This document shows, in pieces, positions 34,113 to 46,198 of a DNA stretch of 64,000 bases. The stretch is from positions 217,130,250 to 217,194,249 of the forward strand of contig CATIUR010000001.1 of assembly GCA_949592205.1 (NCBI GenBank). Reading direction: 5' to 3'. Both the position numbers and the translations under genes were made by a program. Position 1 is the stretch's first letter. Every line of letters begins with the position of its first letter. Source of the stretch: Helichrysum umbraculigerum. Taxonomy: Eukaryota; Streptophyta; Magnoliopsida; Asterales; Asteraceae. The notes beneath the pieces were generated by a model that saw only the letters and a list, made by a program, of their open reading frames with translations, had not been told where the DNA came from and searched no databases.

Positions 34113-35291
34113 ATGGCATCTAGGGTATGTATAACATCTTAATCTTTCGATTTTACTCGTTTTCATGCTTTAATTCTTAATTTGGGTGAAATTGGGTTTT
34201 GCTCATTTTAAGTATGTAGGAGTTTTTGGATGATTCTTTTGCTATTATAATTGTATATTCATGCTCCTAGTACCATTCCTAACATGATTACATGCTTTAA
34301 TTGCTCGATTTGATGATTTGCAAAATTAGGGTTCTTGAGACCAAATTTGGGGAAAATGTTCATACATGTTTGAATTAGCTTTCTGAGTATGATTTGTATG
34401 TTGAGATGTGATTACATGCTTAAACATAAACTAATTCAAGTATAAACATTGGTACATTCCCTATTGAGCAATTATATGTACATATGAAATTGGTGTTGAT
34501 TATATGGCATTGTTGGTACGATTGTAATGGTTCTATAAACATGAGAATGTGTACATTGTAAGAGATACCTTAGAATCTTTGCCATAACTTGGTTCACTTG
34601 TGCTTCATGAATACAATTTGATGAATCATGCATGATGAGGAGTGAGCATTATGTGAATTTGTATAGTTGTTGCTAACTGTAAGATACTCATGGTTGTAAT
34701 ACCTTCTTGATAGAGAATTACATGAACGCTCGCATGTTTCAAGATTCATTTGATATTTGAGTATATGCTTTGAGTGCAATTCTCGGTTATGAGTGTTTTG
34801 AGCATAATGAATGATTTTTTTTTTTTTTTTGAATGTGTCTAAAACATAGCAGACAAGATTGTGAGAATGGATTGAATGAGAATTCCCAAAGCGTGATTAG
34901 TCAAATTTCTTTTGATCCTTAGTTGTGCACCAATGTTGGTGTCTTGTTGAAAATAAAGTTTCTTTGATTGGATTGTTGTGAATTTGGATATCATGTGCAT
35001 ATTTGAACTGATTGAGATTGTTTTGTTGGTTGTTTTGTTGTAACTTGAATTGCATTGCTAACACTAACGTGAGAACAATTCGGATTTTCGTTTATGTGTT
35101 ATGTGTGTCGCAGGGAAGAGCAGCAAATGTTAGAAACAGACCGGAAGAAGATGTGGTTCAACAAGAACCAATGAATGCTTATGCTCAGATGATGCCCGCT
35201 AATCTTCACCAATGGCTGTAATTTCACCCCCGCTCTCCTCACTTCAACAAGCGTAGTGAGGTATTGTATAAGCTATTGGAGAAACAGTTCA
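34113..35291 (+). pseudogene. ORF2 of Athila-like unit 2, 5' part, broken
   Basis: Exon 1 (34113-34124, MASR) and the start of exon 2 (from 35114) match unit 1. CAA has become TAA at 35219-35221, stopping the frame after HQWL. Seventy bases later the copia element interrupts the exon at 35291. The remaining exon 2 sequence resumes at 43196. The copy therefore cannot make the full protein. Confidence 0.85.
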
Positions 35292-35865
35292 TGTTGGTAT
35301 TTGAATGATTTTATCAAATATGTGTCCGTAAATGTGTGAGCCTTTGGGAACGCACACATCGACATTGAGATATTGCTAAATATGCCTAAAGTTATTATTT
35401 ATTAAAGTTAAAAGTTAAATTTAATAATTAAATAACTAGAGGGATTAATGTGAAAATAATAAACTTGGGGACCAAGTTTTACCTATCTATAAATACACAT
35501 TTATAGATTAGGGTTAGGGATCCTAAAATTAATCACAAAATAAAGTCTCTCTCTCTCTCCTCTCCTTGAATTCGGCCGAACCCACAACTAGGGGGTTTTG
35601 GTTTCTTTTTGACTTTGGGTTTTCAAAGGAAGAGGAAGCAAATCAAGTTAGTTGATTAGGTTGGGCAAGTACTAGCATACAAGCATATCGATAAAGACGG
35701 TGTCGTGTACGTGACCAAGGAAAGATCTTGAACTTAGATCTAAAGGTTTTCTTGCTAATAATTCAAGGCAATAAGGTACAACTTATCCGATTTAATTATT
35801 CCTATGTGATCCTGTTTTCCGCTGCATATATTGTTTGACAATATGATTCTAGTTGTTTACCTTTA
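35292..35865 (+). mobile_element. 5' LTR of copia element
   Basis: 574 bp, starting TGTTGGTATTTGAATG and ending TTTACCTTTA. It looks identical by eye to the 3' LTR at 42622-43195. The target duplication GTTCA is at 35287-35291 and 43196-43200. It contains TATAAATA near 35490 and a CTCTCTCTCTCC leader-like run near 35550. Confidence 0.95.
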
Positions 35866-35866
35866 G

Positions 35867-35876
35867 TGGTATCAGC
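35867..35876 (+). promoter_or_regulatory. Primer binding site of copia element
   Basis: TGGTATCAGC one base after the LTR matches the initiator tRNA-Met primer used by most copia elements. Confidence 0.85.
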
Positions 35877-37661
35877 CAAAACATAGGTTAATTTTTATTT
35901 TGGATTTAAAACATCAAAAATTGTGGGGGATTAAGGGTTGGTTTAATAACATATAAAAAAAAAAAAAATTATTCGGTCTCTTTCTCAGTATATTCGTGCG
36001 ACGAAAAGAAACAAAATATTAAAACTCAAAAGTTGACTTTTGGTAAACTGGAAGGAAAAAGAAAAAACCAAAAAGGGTTTTGTTTAGTTGTCGTAATATT
36101 AAAACCCCATGGTTTGGCCTTGTGTGTTTTGGTCAATCAGAAGGGAAAAAAAAAAAAGGGTTATTAGGTTGACGCAAAAAGACAAGTAAACAAATTAATT
36201 TTTGTTTTCTTTTTCGATCATATTAATAATATAAAGGTATAGTTAAAATTGTTAAAAACTAATTGGTTAAAAGTTAATAGATAATTAGTTTAAACCTTTA
36301 TATTTATAAAATTAAGGAGTTAATTTGAAACCAATCTACCTTGCAATATTTGATGTTTATAATTGTTACCTTTTTGCTATATTTAATTTTTATGCAAATT
36401 ATGTTTTGTAAAGTTACATGCATAACTTTATGGACATAATTAGATATATTGATATGTTAAGAAAATTAAAAACTGAATTATTGACATAATATTAATTGTT
36501 AATTGATTATGTGCGACACCTAGAGATTTTGGATTAATAAAAAAAGGTTATGTGTGGTTTATTTGATATATGAATTGTTCACACATTGATAGCTTACGCA
36601 ATCCAAACTTGTTTATTTGAACGGATGTATGTGGTCCGTTTCCTTAGAAACGGGAGTTATTCAATATGTGAACAATGACCATAGAGACTTTTTGTTTAGG
36701 GCTCACCCAATTTGTTGCGTAGATTAATTCTTTATTTCATGTTATTATTTATGTCAAATGATTTTGAAAGAAATAAATTTTAATGTGACTAAAGAATTAT
36801 GTAACGGATTTAATAAAACGTGTGATTGGTAATTCATAATTAAATGCACATCCTCAGTGTATAATTCCCAACTAGGCTCACCTACATAAAGGACGATGTC
36901 TAGGAAAGTTATGCGGATGTATTCTACTCCAAATGAGGTCAGGTTTTAAGTGATGCTTTGTCGTCTCCTACCCTCACATGCTTTCCTGGTCGTACCTTTT
37001 GTAGAGTTACCGAAAGGGTTTTATGATGACGATGGTACATTTGATTATTATATACACTTGGTGTATAGGAATTAGGCAATCATAGAAACACGTTTAAAAA
37101 CCTGTAATATAACGTTTTGTTTTTAAAACACCAAAATTATGTAACGAAGTTGTATGCATGCCTCTTCGTACATAAATATTTTGTCACCCATGGAATTAAG
37201 TCATATTGCTATCCATATTGCTTAGACAACTTGTACTTGCTCGTCATTCTGCGTGAGACGTGGGTGAAGGGTATCCAAGGTGGATTACCACTCATCGTGA
37301 GACGGTGGTGGACTATCTGCAGTCTTCAGTTGGACGACTTAAATCGGGTTATGCAGTGAGACTGTAAACGCCGATAGCAATAAGATGCGACGAAACATGA
37401 TTAATGTCATGATCACCATTTTTTGATGCTTGATCGAGCTTGACATTAAGTCCCATAATCTAGGAATTGCATCGGTAAATGCAATTACTGAACGTCACTT
37501 ACCTTTTGAGTATCATTTAGTTCCTAGCAGATCAACTGATGGAACGGTGATATGTCATTTGGATCCTAGACTTAACGGAAAGTAAACCATGGGTTTTACA
37601 TTTTTGTTAAGAAATTTTATGTCGAAAGTACTAACAAGAACTTTCTTTCTGTTTTGTAGAA
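35877..37661 (+). other. Untranslated leader of copia element
   Basis: About 1.8 kb of non-coding DNA between primer site and gag start, with several A-runs. A long leader is normal for some copia lineages. The 80-codon frame at 37117-37359 has no recognised domain. Confidence 0.6.
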
Positions 37662-40205
37662 ATGGCACAAAAATCTACTACCGATGAGATTTTAAATGAA
37701 ACCAAAACAGCGTTAAGAAGCAATAAGCTTTCTGGACCAAACTTTAACGATTGGTATCGATCACTGAGAATTGTTCTAAGAGTGATGGAGAGACTTGATA
37801 TCGTTACTACACCTATGATCGCTGAGCCAAATGCCACTGCTTCTCAAGCAGAGCGTGATCATTATAAGGCAACTTATAAGGTTCACAATGAAGTTGCTTG
37901 TCTCATGCTAAGCAGTATGACTCCTGAGTTATGTAAGCAATTCGAGAATAAATGGCCCGATCAGATGATCACTGAGCTGAGTGCATTGTATGAGAAACAA
38001 GCCGGCCTTGAGCTAAATGACTTGATTCGAGATGTACATGCATGTAAACATGTATCTGGAACACCAGTGGGGACTCATGTTCTAGTCATGAAAAGCTTGT
38101 TTGATCGCTTGGATAGAATGCAATACTCATATCATGACCCTGTGGCTGTAAGCATTGTCCTCAATTCTCTTTCACCGGAGTTTGATGAGTTTACACGCAG
38201 CTATAACATGCAGGGTATGAAAAAATCTATTAACGAACTCCATGCTATGCTAGTGGAATTCGAAAAGAGCATTTCCAAGAATAAGGTGAAAGACAACCAA
38301 ATCCTTGTGATTGGTGGTGGTCAGGCCCAGAAAAAGAAGAAAAAACAACCGCTACAAGCTAAGGGCAAAGTTGCAAAGCATGGTAAAAATAAGCAAGCTA
38401 TTGTTTATTCTTCCAAGCCTAAGCAAAACCCTCCAGCTAAAAAGGTGCAGGTCGCTAAAGATGATGGGTGTCACCATTGTGGTCAGATTGGACACTGGAA
38501 GAGGAATTGTCCTAAGTATTTATCCGAGGTGCAAGAGAAGAAGAGAGTCGGCAATGCCGGATCTTCAGGTATCTTGACTATCGAATTATTTTCTTTCTCT
38601 AAAACAAATACTTGGGTATATGACACTGGCTGTGGTACTCATATTTGTAATACCTTGCAGGGGTTTAGAGCAAAGAAGAAGCTGAAGAATGGATCCTTGT
38701 ATATGTACGTCGGCAACGGCATACGTGTAGCAGTGGAAGCCATCGGAAGTTATGACTTACATTTACCCTCGGGCATAATTCTTGTATTAGACAATTGTCA
38801 TTATGTTCCTTCTATTGTTAGGGGAATTGTTTCAGTTTCAGTATTGAAAGATTGTGGTTTTAAGAATACATTTACAGATTTTGGTATTTCAGTTTCAAAG
38901 AATAATATTCATTATTTTAATAGTATTGCTATTAATGGAATTTTTGAAATTGATTTGCATGATCGTCTTTCATATACTAATAATTCAATATTAAATATAA
39001 GCACTAAAAGAGCCAAGTCAAACTTGGACTCATCCTACCTATGGCATTGTCGTCTTGCACACATAGGCAAACACCGCATTGAAAGGCTTCAACGTGAAGG
39101 GCTTTTGAAATCAAGTGATGATTCATTTGATAAGTGTGAGTCTTGTGTATCAGGAAAAATGGCAAGGAAACTTTTCTCTCATGAGAATCAAAGGGCAACC
39201 GACCTACTAGGAATCATACATAGTGATGTATGTGGTCCCTTTAGGCATATGTCTAGGAAAGGAGCTTACTACTTCGTAACATTTACGGATGATTTCAGCC
39301 GTTATGGTTATGTTTATTTACTTAAACATAAACATGAGGTGTTTGAAACATTCAAAGTGTTTCAAAACGAGGTAGAAAATCAACTCGGAAAAACCATCAA
39401 GATTCTCCGATCGGATCGAGGTGGTGAATACTTAAGCCTAGAGTTTAAAGATCATCTAAAAGCACGTGGAATTGTCCAACAGCTTACTCCTCCCTATACA
39501 CCACAACATAATGGTGTATCGGAAAGGAGAAATCGAACCTTGCTTGACATGGTACGATCTATGATGAATCTTACAACTTTACCATTATCTTTTTGGGATT
39601 ATGCATTAGAGACTGCTGTACGCATTCTCAACATGGTTCCCACTAAGAAGGTTGATAAGACACCATATGAAATATGGCATGGGAAAGCCCCTAATCTGTC
39701 TTACTTAAAGGTCTGGGGATGTGAGGCACTCGTCAAACGCGATGCGCCTGACAAACTCGAACAAAGATCTATTAAGTGTATTTTCGTAGGATACCCAACG
39801 GAAACGATGGGTTACTACTTCTATAATCCTTCTGAAAATACTGTGAAAATTGCTCGGTATGCTGAGTTTTTCGAAACCAGGCTTATCGGTGATGGAAACA
39901 GTGGGAGGGTTGTGGAACTTGACGAGGTTCAAGAGGAAGATACATCACCTTCTACTCATACTGGCAATCAACAATTTGGGGGGGATAGAATTGAGCCTCA
40001 AGTCATGCCTAAATCTGATCCTCAAGTTGTGATTGAGCCTCATGATATGCCTCAGTCTCAAGCTCAAATTGCTGATGTTCCAATTCGTAGGTCCGAAAGG
40101 ACGGTACGTGCACCTAATAGATTGAACTTAAATGTTAATCTAGAGGAGGATGGCGTATCCGGGATTCTTGATGAACCTCGAACCTTGAAAGCTGCGTTAA
40201 TCTAG
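37662..40205 (+). pseudogene. Copia polyprotein, gag-protease-integrase part
   Basis: 847 codons from ATGGCACAAAAATC. Order: gag with NKLSGPNFNDWYR and a UBN2-type region (about 20-220), a basic Lys/Gln-rich segment, one CCHC knuckle CHHCGQIGHWKRNC (about 268-281), protease with WVYDTGCGTH near 318-326, integrase HHCC zinc site (LWHCRLAHIG near 458 and CESCVSGK near 495), and the DDE core with SDVCGPF, TDDFSRYG and SDRGGEY, followed by HNGVSERRNRTLLDM. It leaves the RT frame after a 62-bp tandem duplication (40137-40260), so the polyprotein is split in two. Upstream domains are otherwise intact. The element could have been active until very recently. Confidence 0.9.
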
Positions 40206-40260
40206 AGGAGGATGGCGTATCCGGGATTCTTGATGAACCTCGAACCTTGAAAGCTGCATT
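40137..40260 (+). repeat. 62-bp tandem duplication that breaks the copia polyprotein
   Basis: Two copies, 40137-40198 and 40199-40260, both beginning AATCTAGAGGAGG and running through GAACCTTGAAAGCTGC, differ at one base near the end (GCGTT/GCATT). Since 62 is not a multiple of three, the integrase and RT portions fall in different frames. Confidence 0.95.
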
Positions 40261-41821
40261 ATCAGGTTCTAATGCTGAAAAATGGCTTCAAGCTGCGAAT
40301 ATGGAGATGCAATCCATGAAAGACAACGAAGTTTGGGATTTGGTGGATAAACCCCAAAATGCTAAAACTGTCGATTGTAAATGGCTCTTTAAAATAAAGA
40401 CCGACATGGATGGCAACATACACATCTATAAAGCTCGTCTCGTGGCAAAAGGATTTACTCAAGTTTATGGTATAGACTATGAAGAAACCTTTTCCCCAGT
40501 GGCAGACATTAGGGCTATTAGAATTCTCTTAGCCATAGCGGCGTTCTATGACTATGAGATATGGCAAATGGATGTCAAGACAGCCTTCCTGAATGGTTAT
40601 CTAGATGAAGACGTCTATATGAATCAGCCAGAAGGTTTTATTGATCCATTACATCCCAACAAAGTGTGCAAGCTTAAAAAATCCATTTATGGACTTAAGC
40701 AAGCATCAAGGAGTTGGAATAAAAGATTTGATGAAGAAATCAAAAAGTTTGGTTTCGTTCAGAATCTTGATGAGCCATGTGTATATCAAAAAGCCAGTGG
40801 GAGTAATGTTACTTTCCTAGTCTTATATGTAGATGACATATTGCTAATGGGAAACAATATTCCAATGCTTGAAGATGTAAAATCTTATCTTGGAAAATGT
40901 TTTGCCATGAAAGACTTAGGAGAGGCAACATTTATTTTGGGAATCAAGATCTCGAGAGATAGATCTAAGCGGTTGATAGAGTTAAGTCAAAATGCTTACA
41001 TTGATAAAATACTGAAGCGTTTTAGTATGGAAAATTCTAAGCGTGGGTATTTACCAATGCAAGATGGACTTAAACTTAGCATCAAGGATTGTGCTTCTAC
41101 ACCTCAAGAGGTGGAACGTATGCAAAGGATACCTTATGCTTCGGCAATAGGGTCTATTATGTATGCGGTCAGATGCACAAGACCTGATGTTGCTTTTGCT
41201 CAAAACGTTGTTAGCAGGTTTCAACAGAATCCAGGCGAAAGACACTGGATTGCTGTAAAGAACATACTGAAGTACCTTAGGGCTACTAAAGATATGGTTC
41301 TAGTGTATGGTGGAAATCCTGAGGCTGAACTAAAGGTTACTGGTTATTGTGATGCCGGATTTCAAACTGACCATGATGACACTAAATCTCAAACTGGATA
41401 TGTGTTCACCATGAATGGAGGAGCTGTTGTTTGGAAAAGCAAGAAGCAATCCACTACAGCCATGTCTGCAACAGAATCAGAGTACATAGCAGCTGCTGAA
41501 GCTGCAATGGAAGCTGTTTGGATCCGGAAATTTATTTCTGGACTTGGTGTTGTTCCCACAGCCAAGTTTCCTATGGATATGTATTGTGACAATACTGGTG
41601 CAATTATCATAGCCAACGAACCCGGTGTTCAGAAGGGAGCTAGACACTTTCAGAGGAAATTTCACTATGTTCGTGAGCAAGTCAATCAAGGTGAAATTCA
41701 AGTACTCAAAGTTCACACGGATGATAACTTAGCAGATCCCTTTACGAAGGCTTTGCCAAAGACGAAGCTAACTCACTTAATTGAGGGCATAGGACTTCGT
41801 TTATCTAGTAATCACATGTAA
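40247..41821 (+). pseudogene. Copia polyprotein, RT-RNase H part
   Basis: 524 codons in a different frame from the upstream part. The RT domain has EVWDLVDKP, CKWLFKIK, GIDYEETFSPVA, QMDVKTAFLNGYL and the catalytic box YVDDILLMG near residue 193. RNase H starts with VTGYCDAGF near 363 and includes SKKQSTTAMSATESEYIA. It ends at TAA 41819-41821. The first residues are out-of-context translation of the duplication. All copia catalytic motifs are present across the two parts; the duplication is the only break seen. Confidence 0.9.
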
Positions 41822-42621
41822 ATCCGTGGATTTAGTATTTGGATATATGGATGTAATAAACAAATTATTTATTGATGAAATTTTTATTGTGAAATTTTAA
41901 TTTCATAAATCCTATTTTTCATGTTTTATCCTTGAATAATGTTGTGTAATATTATTTTAAATATCCGTTGTCAGTCAATTATATGGGAATATGATTGAAT
42001 TAAGACAATATGTGAATGTTTAGTCAGCTTGGCTCACTAACTCACATAATATTCATTCTGATGCATATTGGATTATCCCACATGAATTATTACTTATGGA
42101 TCTTTGTCATTAAGTATAATTCATATAGTTTGTTGTCCTTAGACTTGAGATGCAAGTTGCTACTCATGTACGTAGTGCATTATTTGATCATAGTCAATAC
42201 TACTCCTGGATAAGGGTGGAAAAAAGGCTATTTTTGGTAATGTTGCGAAATACGATGACTACCAGTTGTATTCAATAAAGGATTTGTTCCTTCAGTGGAA
42301 AACTGAAGTTAGATACTTACTGGGCCACTCATGAATACTTAAGATGTTTGTCTGGCCAGACCCTAATAAGTCTAGAACTGTCTCGACTGTATTTGGTAAT
42401 CTTAAGTGATTCGCGAAATGAGAAACAGAAGTTAAAATGGAATGACCTTGATCCATCTCCAAGTTTTAACTAGAGTATCTGTAACAAAAGGATATAAACT
42501 GAACATAGACTCACAGTGACTTTGGTGAAACTTCACTCGTGCATTTATGGGAGCATTGATATGTTGCTAGACATTAATCAATGTTATCATATTTGTTTGA
42601 AAATTATTCAAAAGTGGGAGC
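41822..42621 (+). other. 3' untranslated region of copia element
   Basis: Non-coding DNA between the pol stop and the 3' LTR. The purine-rich AAAAGTGGGAG at 42610-42620 is the polypurine tract. Confidence 0.7.
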
Positions 42622-43195
42622 TGTTGGTATTTGAATGATTTTATCAAATATGTGTCCGTAAATGTGTGAGCCTTTGGGAACGCACACATCGACATTGAGA
42701 TATTGCTAAATATGCCTAAAGTTATTATTTATTAAAGTTAAAAGTTAAATTTAATAATTAAATAACTAGAGGGATTAATGTGAAAATAATAAACTTGGGG
42801 ACCAAGTTTTACCTATCTATAAATACACATTTATAGATTAGGGTTAGGGATCCTAAAATTAATCACAAAATAAAGTCTCTCTCTCTCTCCTCTCCTTGAA
42901 TTCGGCCGAACCCACAACTAGGGGGTTTTGGTTTCTTTTTGACTTTGGGTTTTCAAAGGAAGAGGAAGCAAATCAAGTTAGTTGATTAGGTTGGGCAAGT
43001 ACTAGCATACAAGCATATCGATAAAGACGGTGTCGTGTACGTGACCAAGGAAAGATCTTGAACTTAGATCTAAAGGTTTTCTTGCTAATAATTCAAGGCA
43101 ATAAGGTACAACTTATCCGATTTAATTATTCCTATGTGATCCTGTTTTCCGCTGCATATATTGTTTGACAATATGATTCTAGTTGTTTACCTTTA
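42622..43195 (+). mobile_element. 3' LTR of copia element
   Basis: 574 bp with no difference from the 5' LTR noticed by eye. It is followed by GTTCA, the target duplication, and then by the interrupted Athila-like ORF2. Confidence 0.95.
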
Positions 43196-44131
43196 GTTCA
43201 TTTGCCCAAGGACACCGGATTGGGGACCATTAGAGCAAGCTGGTGTAGCACCTGCCATCAAAGAAACATTAATTCAGCAATATCTAAACAATGATGGTAG
43301 TGTTAGGCATGAATACGGGGATTGGGAAAAGTTGTTCAACTTATGGGCGCCTATCTACAAGGAGCTTTGTTTTGAATTTTTGGCTACAATCAAGATCAAG
43401 GAAAAGATATCAACTGCTGATGACAACGAATTCCTTTCATTCCGTTTAGGAGGAGAAGAAAGACAAATGAACCTCCTAGATTTTGCCAACTCTTTGGGCA
43501 TTTACACTGCAGCTGAAAGAAGAGCTCCTTACTTTCAGAATTATTTGATCACTGGATACAAGATCAAGGAGAGCATTTCAAAGAGCATATGGAGTGATCT
43601 TTCAGGGAAACCATACGGTACCAGTGCTAACCATGTGTCTGATATCACTAGGATGGAGTTTAGAGTGATCCAAAGATTTCTTTCCCACTCTATTACTGGT
43701 CGTGGAGAGAACACTGAGAGAGTTAGTCTGATGGACATGTGGTACTTGGATAAGATGAATGAAAGGGATGTTGTCTCTATACCTTACTGTTTAGCATGGT
43801 TTCTAGCTAAGAAGGCTGGTGGAAGAAAGACCCAATCTCCCATTTGTGGTGGTCATTACATCACTATTCTTGCCCGTTCTCTTAACATCAATTGTGCAGG
43901 TCTAACTTTGGTATATGATCCAAGAGAAAGAGTGGAGAGGCAAATGTACATGAAGGTGGAAGCAATCAGTCATAATGGGCAGAGATATGTGCCATTCCAA
44001 GCTGAAGGAAATGAGCCACCTCACCGGAGAAGACGGACCGACACGGGACCTTCTGGTACTCAGCAGGATGATGAGGAGAATGAGGAAGAAGCATACGACC
44101 AAGGTGGTTTTCAAATTCCACACCCACCACC
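43196..44131 (+). pseudogene. ORF2 of Athila-like unit 2, 3' part, truncated
   Basis: It continues the exon broken at 35291 (TTCATTTGCCCAAGGACACC) and matches unit 1 up to the Pro-rich CCACCCACCACC stretch, equivalent to about 28327. It then switches to reverse LTR sequence. The last part of ORF2, the 3' non-coding region and the 3' LTR of unit 2 are missing, so the unit lost its end by deletion. An ATG-initiated frame of 281 codons remains open from 43332, but it is a fragment. Confidence 0.85.
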
Positions 44132-45735
44132 GCAGTCACAAGTAGTTAGCACCATGTATATCACAATAGTTATATAAAAGTTTGCTCTCGTAGCAAAAGC
44201 GTTAACTATGTTTTCCACCCCTGTTCAAAAGTAGTTAAAACAGTAAAAGTAGGGGCTGTGAACTCACCTGTTGAGTTAAGTAGTAGTGCGAGTGCTAGCA
44301 AACCTAAGCCCAAGTACAGTCCGAGATCTCCTAACGTCCTAAACGTATGAGATTTATAAGTATGTGGATGTCTAAGCTAATCATCCATGCTAGTGTTCGT
44401 ACAACCAAGTTATGCCCAAAGTACAAGTTAAGCGTTCACGTTTGTATTTCGTTGTTGTAAAAATGTATACGACTCGTTGGTGATAGTTCGAAATCATAAT
44501 TTCAATAAAATAAGTATGTTCGTGATGTTTGTATAGCTCGTATATCGTATCGTATGTAAATATTCGTTACCGGTTAAGTTCGACATTTGGTGTAAAAAAA
44601 TAGTTTGTAAAGTTTCTGTTTTATGCGACACAAGGGTTGTGTCGCATAGGAATGCGACACAAGAGCATAGCGACACAAAGGTTGTGTCGCATAAGCTATC
44701 GGTGCTAAATCAATAGCGACATAAGGGTTGTGTCGCAGAGAGTCTACGACACAATGGTGCGACATAGTGGTACGACACAAAATACGACACAATGCTGTTT
44801 ATGCGACACAAGCCTGCGACACAAGCGTTGTGTCGCAAAGATGAACACCCAGACAGACCCCAGCGGCTGTCGCGTTTTTCCGATCCAAAACCCAAATCTA
44901 ACGCATTTTCAGGCTATAAAATCATGTTTTCTTTGTTGTTTAGGTTATAACTAAGTATATTAAACACTAAATATTAACTAAAACTTCAAAATCTAAGAAT
45001 TGACGGGATTTGTCAGAAACTTACGAGTGGCGGATTTGAAATCCGAAAAGATAGATGTGTAGCTCTCGTTGTGGTGATCGTTTTCTTCTAAATGAGTTAA
45101 TCGATTGGGTGCCGTTTAATGGTAGTTTTGGTGGCGTTTTTGGGTGAAGGTGGTGGGTGTAGAGAGAAAAAGGGAGATGAGAGAGAAGAGAAAGATGGAG
45201 AAATGAGGATGGTGGAGGTGGGAAGGTGGGTTTTGTTTTCCCCATTTCCGTCCCCGTGGTTGCACTCCGTGTTTGTTTACCCGATCGTTAAATGTTACAT
45301 TATTTTAACTAATACATTTTTAATTACATATTTCATTTTATTTTTAATTAGGATCTTTTTATGAAATTAATTCAATTAAGTTATAAAATTTTAACTCTGT
45401 TTTATTTTAATTATACGTTTTTACGTTTTGCGTTATAAAATGATTTGTAAATATTTTCGACAAAATATTTATTTGTTAACGACGTTATTTAATAATTCCG
45501 TTTCATTAAATAATTTTTGTTCACCGACAGTCGTATATTTTTGTCGCGTTTGTTTTCAAATTGTTCTGTACGTAATTACAACTAATTACAAATACGTACT
45601 ACTACACGTATTATCTAGTTGGGCTTTGCTAGATATACCTCTAAAATGTGTTGTGAATTCACTCAAGTAGGGAATTAGCCTAAAATGCAAATGTTTAGCG
45701 TTAATAATTACGTTTAAATTTGCGGGGTGTCAATA
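44132..45735 (-). mobile_element. Right piece of reverse Tekay-type solo LTR
   Basis: On the minus strand it starts near TATTGACACCCCGC (45735). It follows the same plan as the other Tekay-type LTRs: a CT-rich leader (about 45130-45240), splice donor CCACTC|GTAAGTTT at 45024, the CGACACAA cassette (44625-44836), and a 3' part with ACTCACCTGTTGAG. It is followed by GTGTT (45736-45740), matching 22674-22678, so this and 22679-22828 are one solo LTR split by the Athila/copia block. Confidence 0.75.
44625..44836 (-). repeat. CGACACAA/TTGTGTCG cassette in reverse solo LTR
   Basis: Twelve octamers (CGACACAA or TTGTGTCG) in 212 bp, several paired head-to-head (CGACACAA-GGG-TTGTGTCG, CGACACAA-GCG-TTGTGTCG). 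It lies about 190 nt downstream of the minus-strand splice donor at 45024. It uses the same word as the 13112 LTR, but the copies are arranged differently. Confidence 0.9.
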
Positions 45736-45740
45736 GTGTT

Positions 45741-46198
45741 ACGTTTAGGGGGGTTTGGGGTTTACCCCAAACCCCAACCCCTAAACCCCAACCCCTAAAC
45801 CCTAAACCCCAAACCCTAAACCCTAAACGCTTTACCAAACTCTAAACCCTAAATCATACTAAACCCTAAACCCTACTTAACCCTAACCCTAACCTTAACC
45901 ACAAATTAAATGTATAACCAATCAATAATATAGGTGTTACTAATTTGTAAAACCCTCCAAAAAAATGGAAGAAAAAAAAGTTGTCGAAAGTATGCCTTGA
46001 GGGACGGCAAATCGAAGAGGAAAAAACGCTGAATTTTATGGTGCAATTTTCATGATTTTTCGACTTACCGTTTGTGAGAAATTTAATTTTTAAAAATGTG
46101 GAGGAGAGAGAATAAAGTGACACATGGCAGAAATCTGTTGCTTCCTCCATTCTTACTCAAAGTTAGTATACTCATTTGAACCTTACTCTTTATATATA
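45741..46198 (-). repeat. Right arm of telomere-like foldback repeat (copy 3)
   Basis: It starts with a head-to-head telomere-like junction: GGGGTTTGGGGT (45750-45761) pairs with ACCCCAAACCCC (45764-45775). A run of CCCTAAA-type repeats follows to about 45899, then the core repeat on the minus strand (GTATGCCTTGAGGGACGGCA, CGACTTACCGTTTGTGAG), ending near CTCATTTGAACCTTACTC and TTATATATAAG. It is the partner of 22404-22678. Confidence 0.75.
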
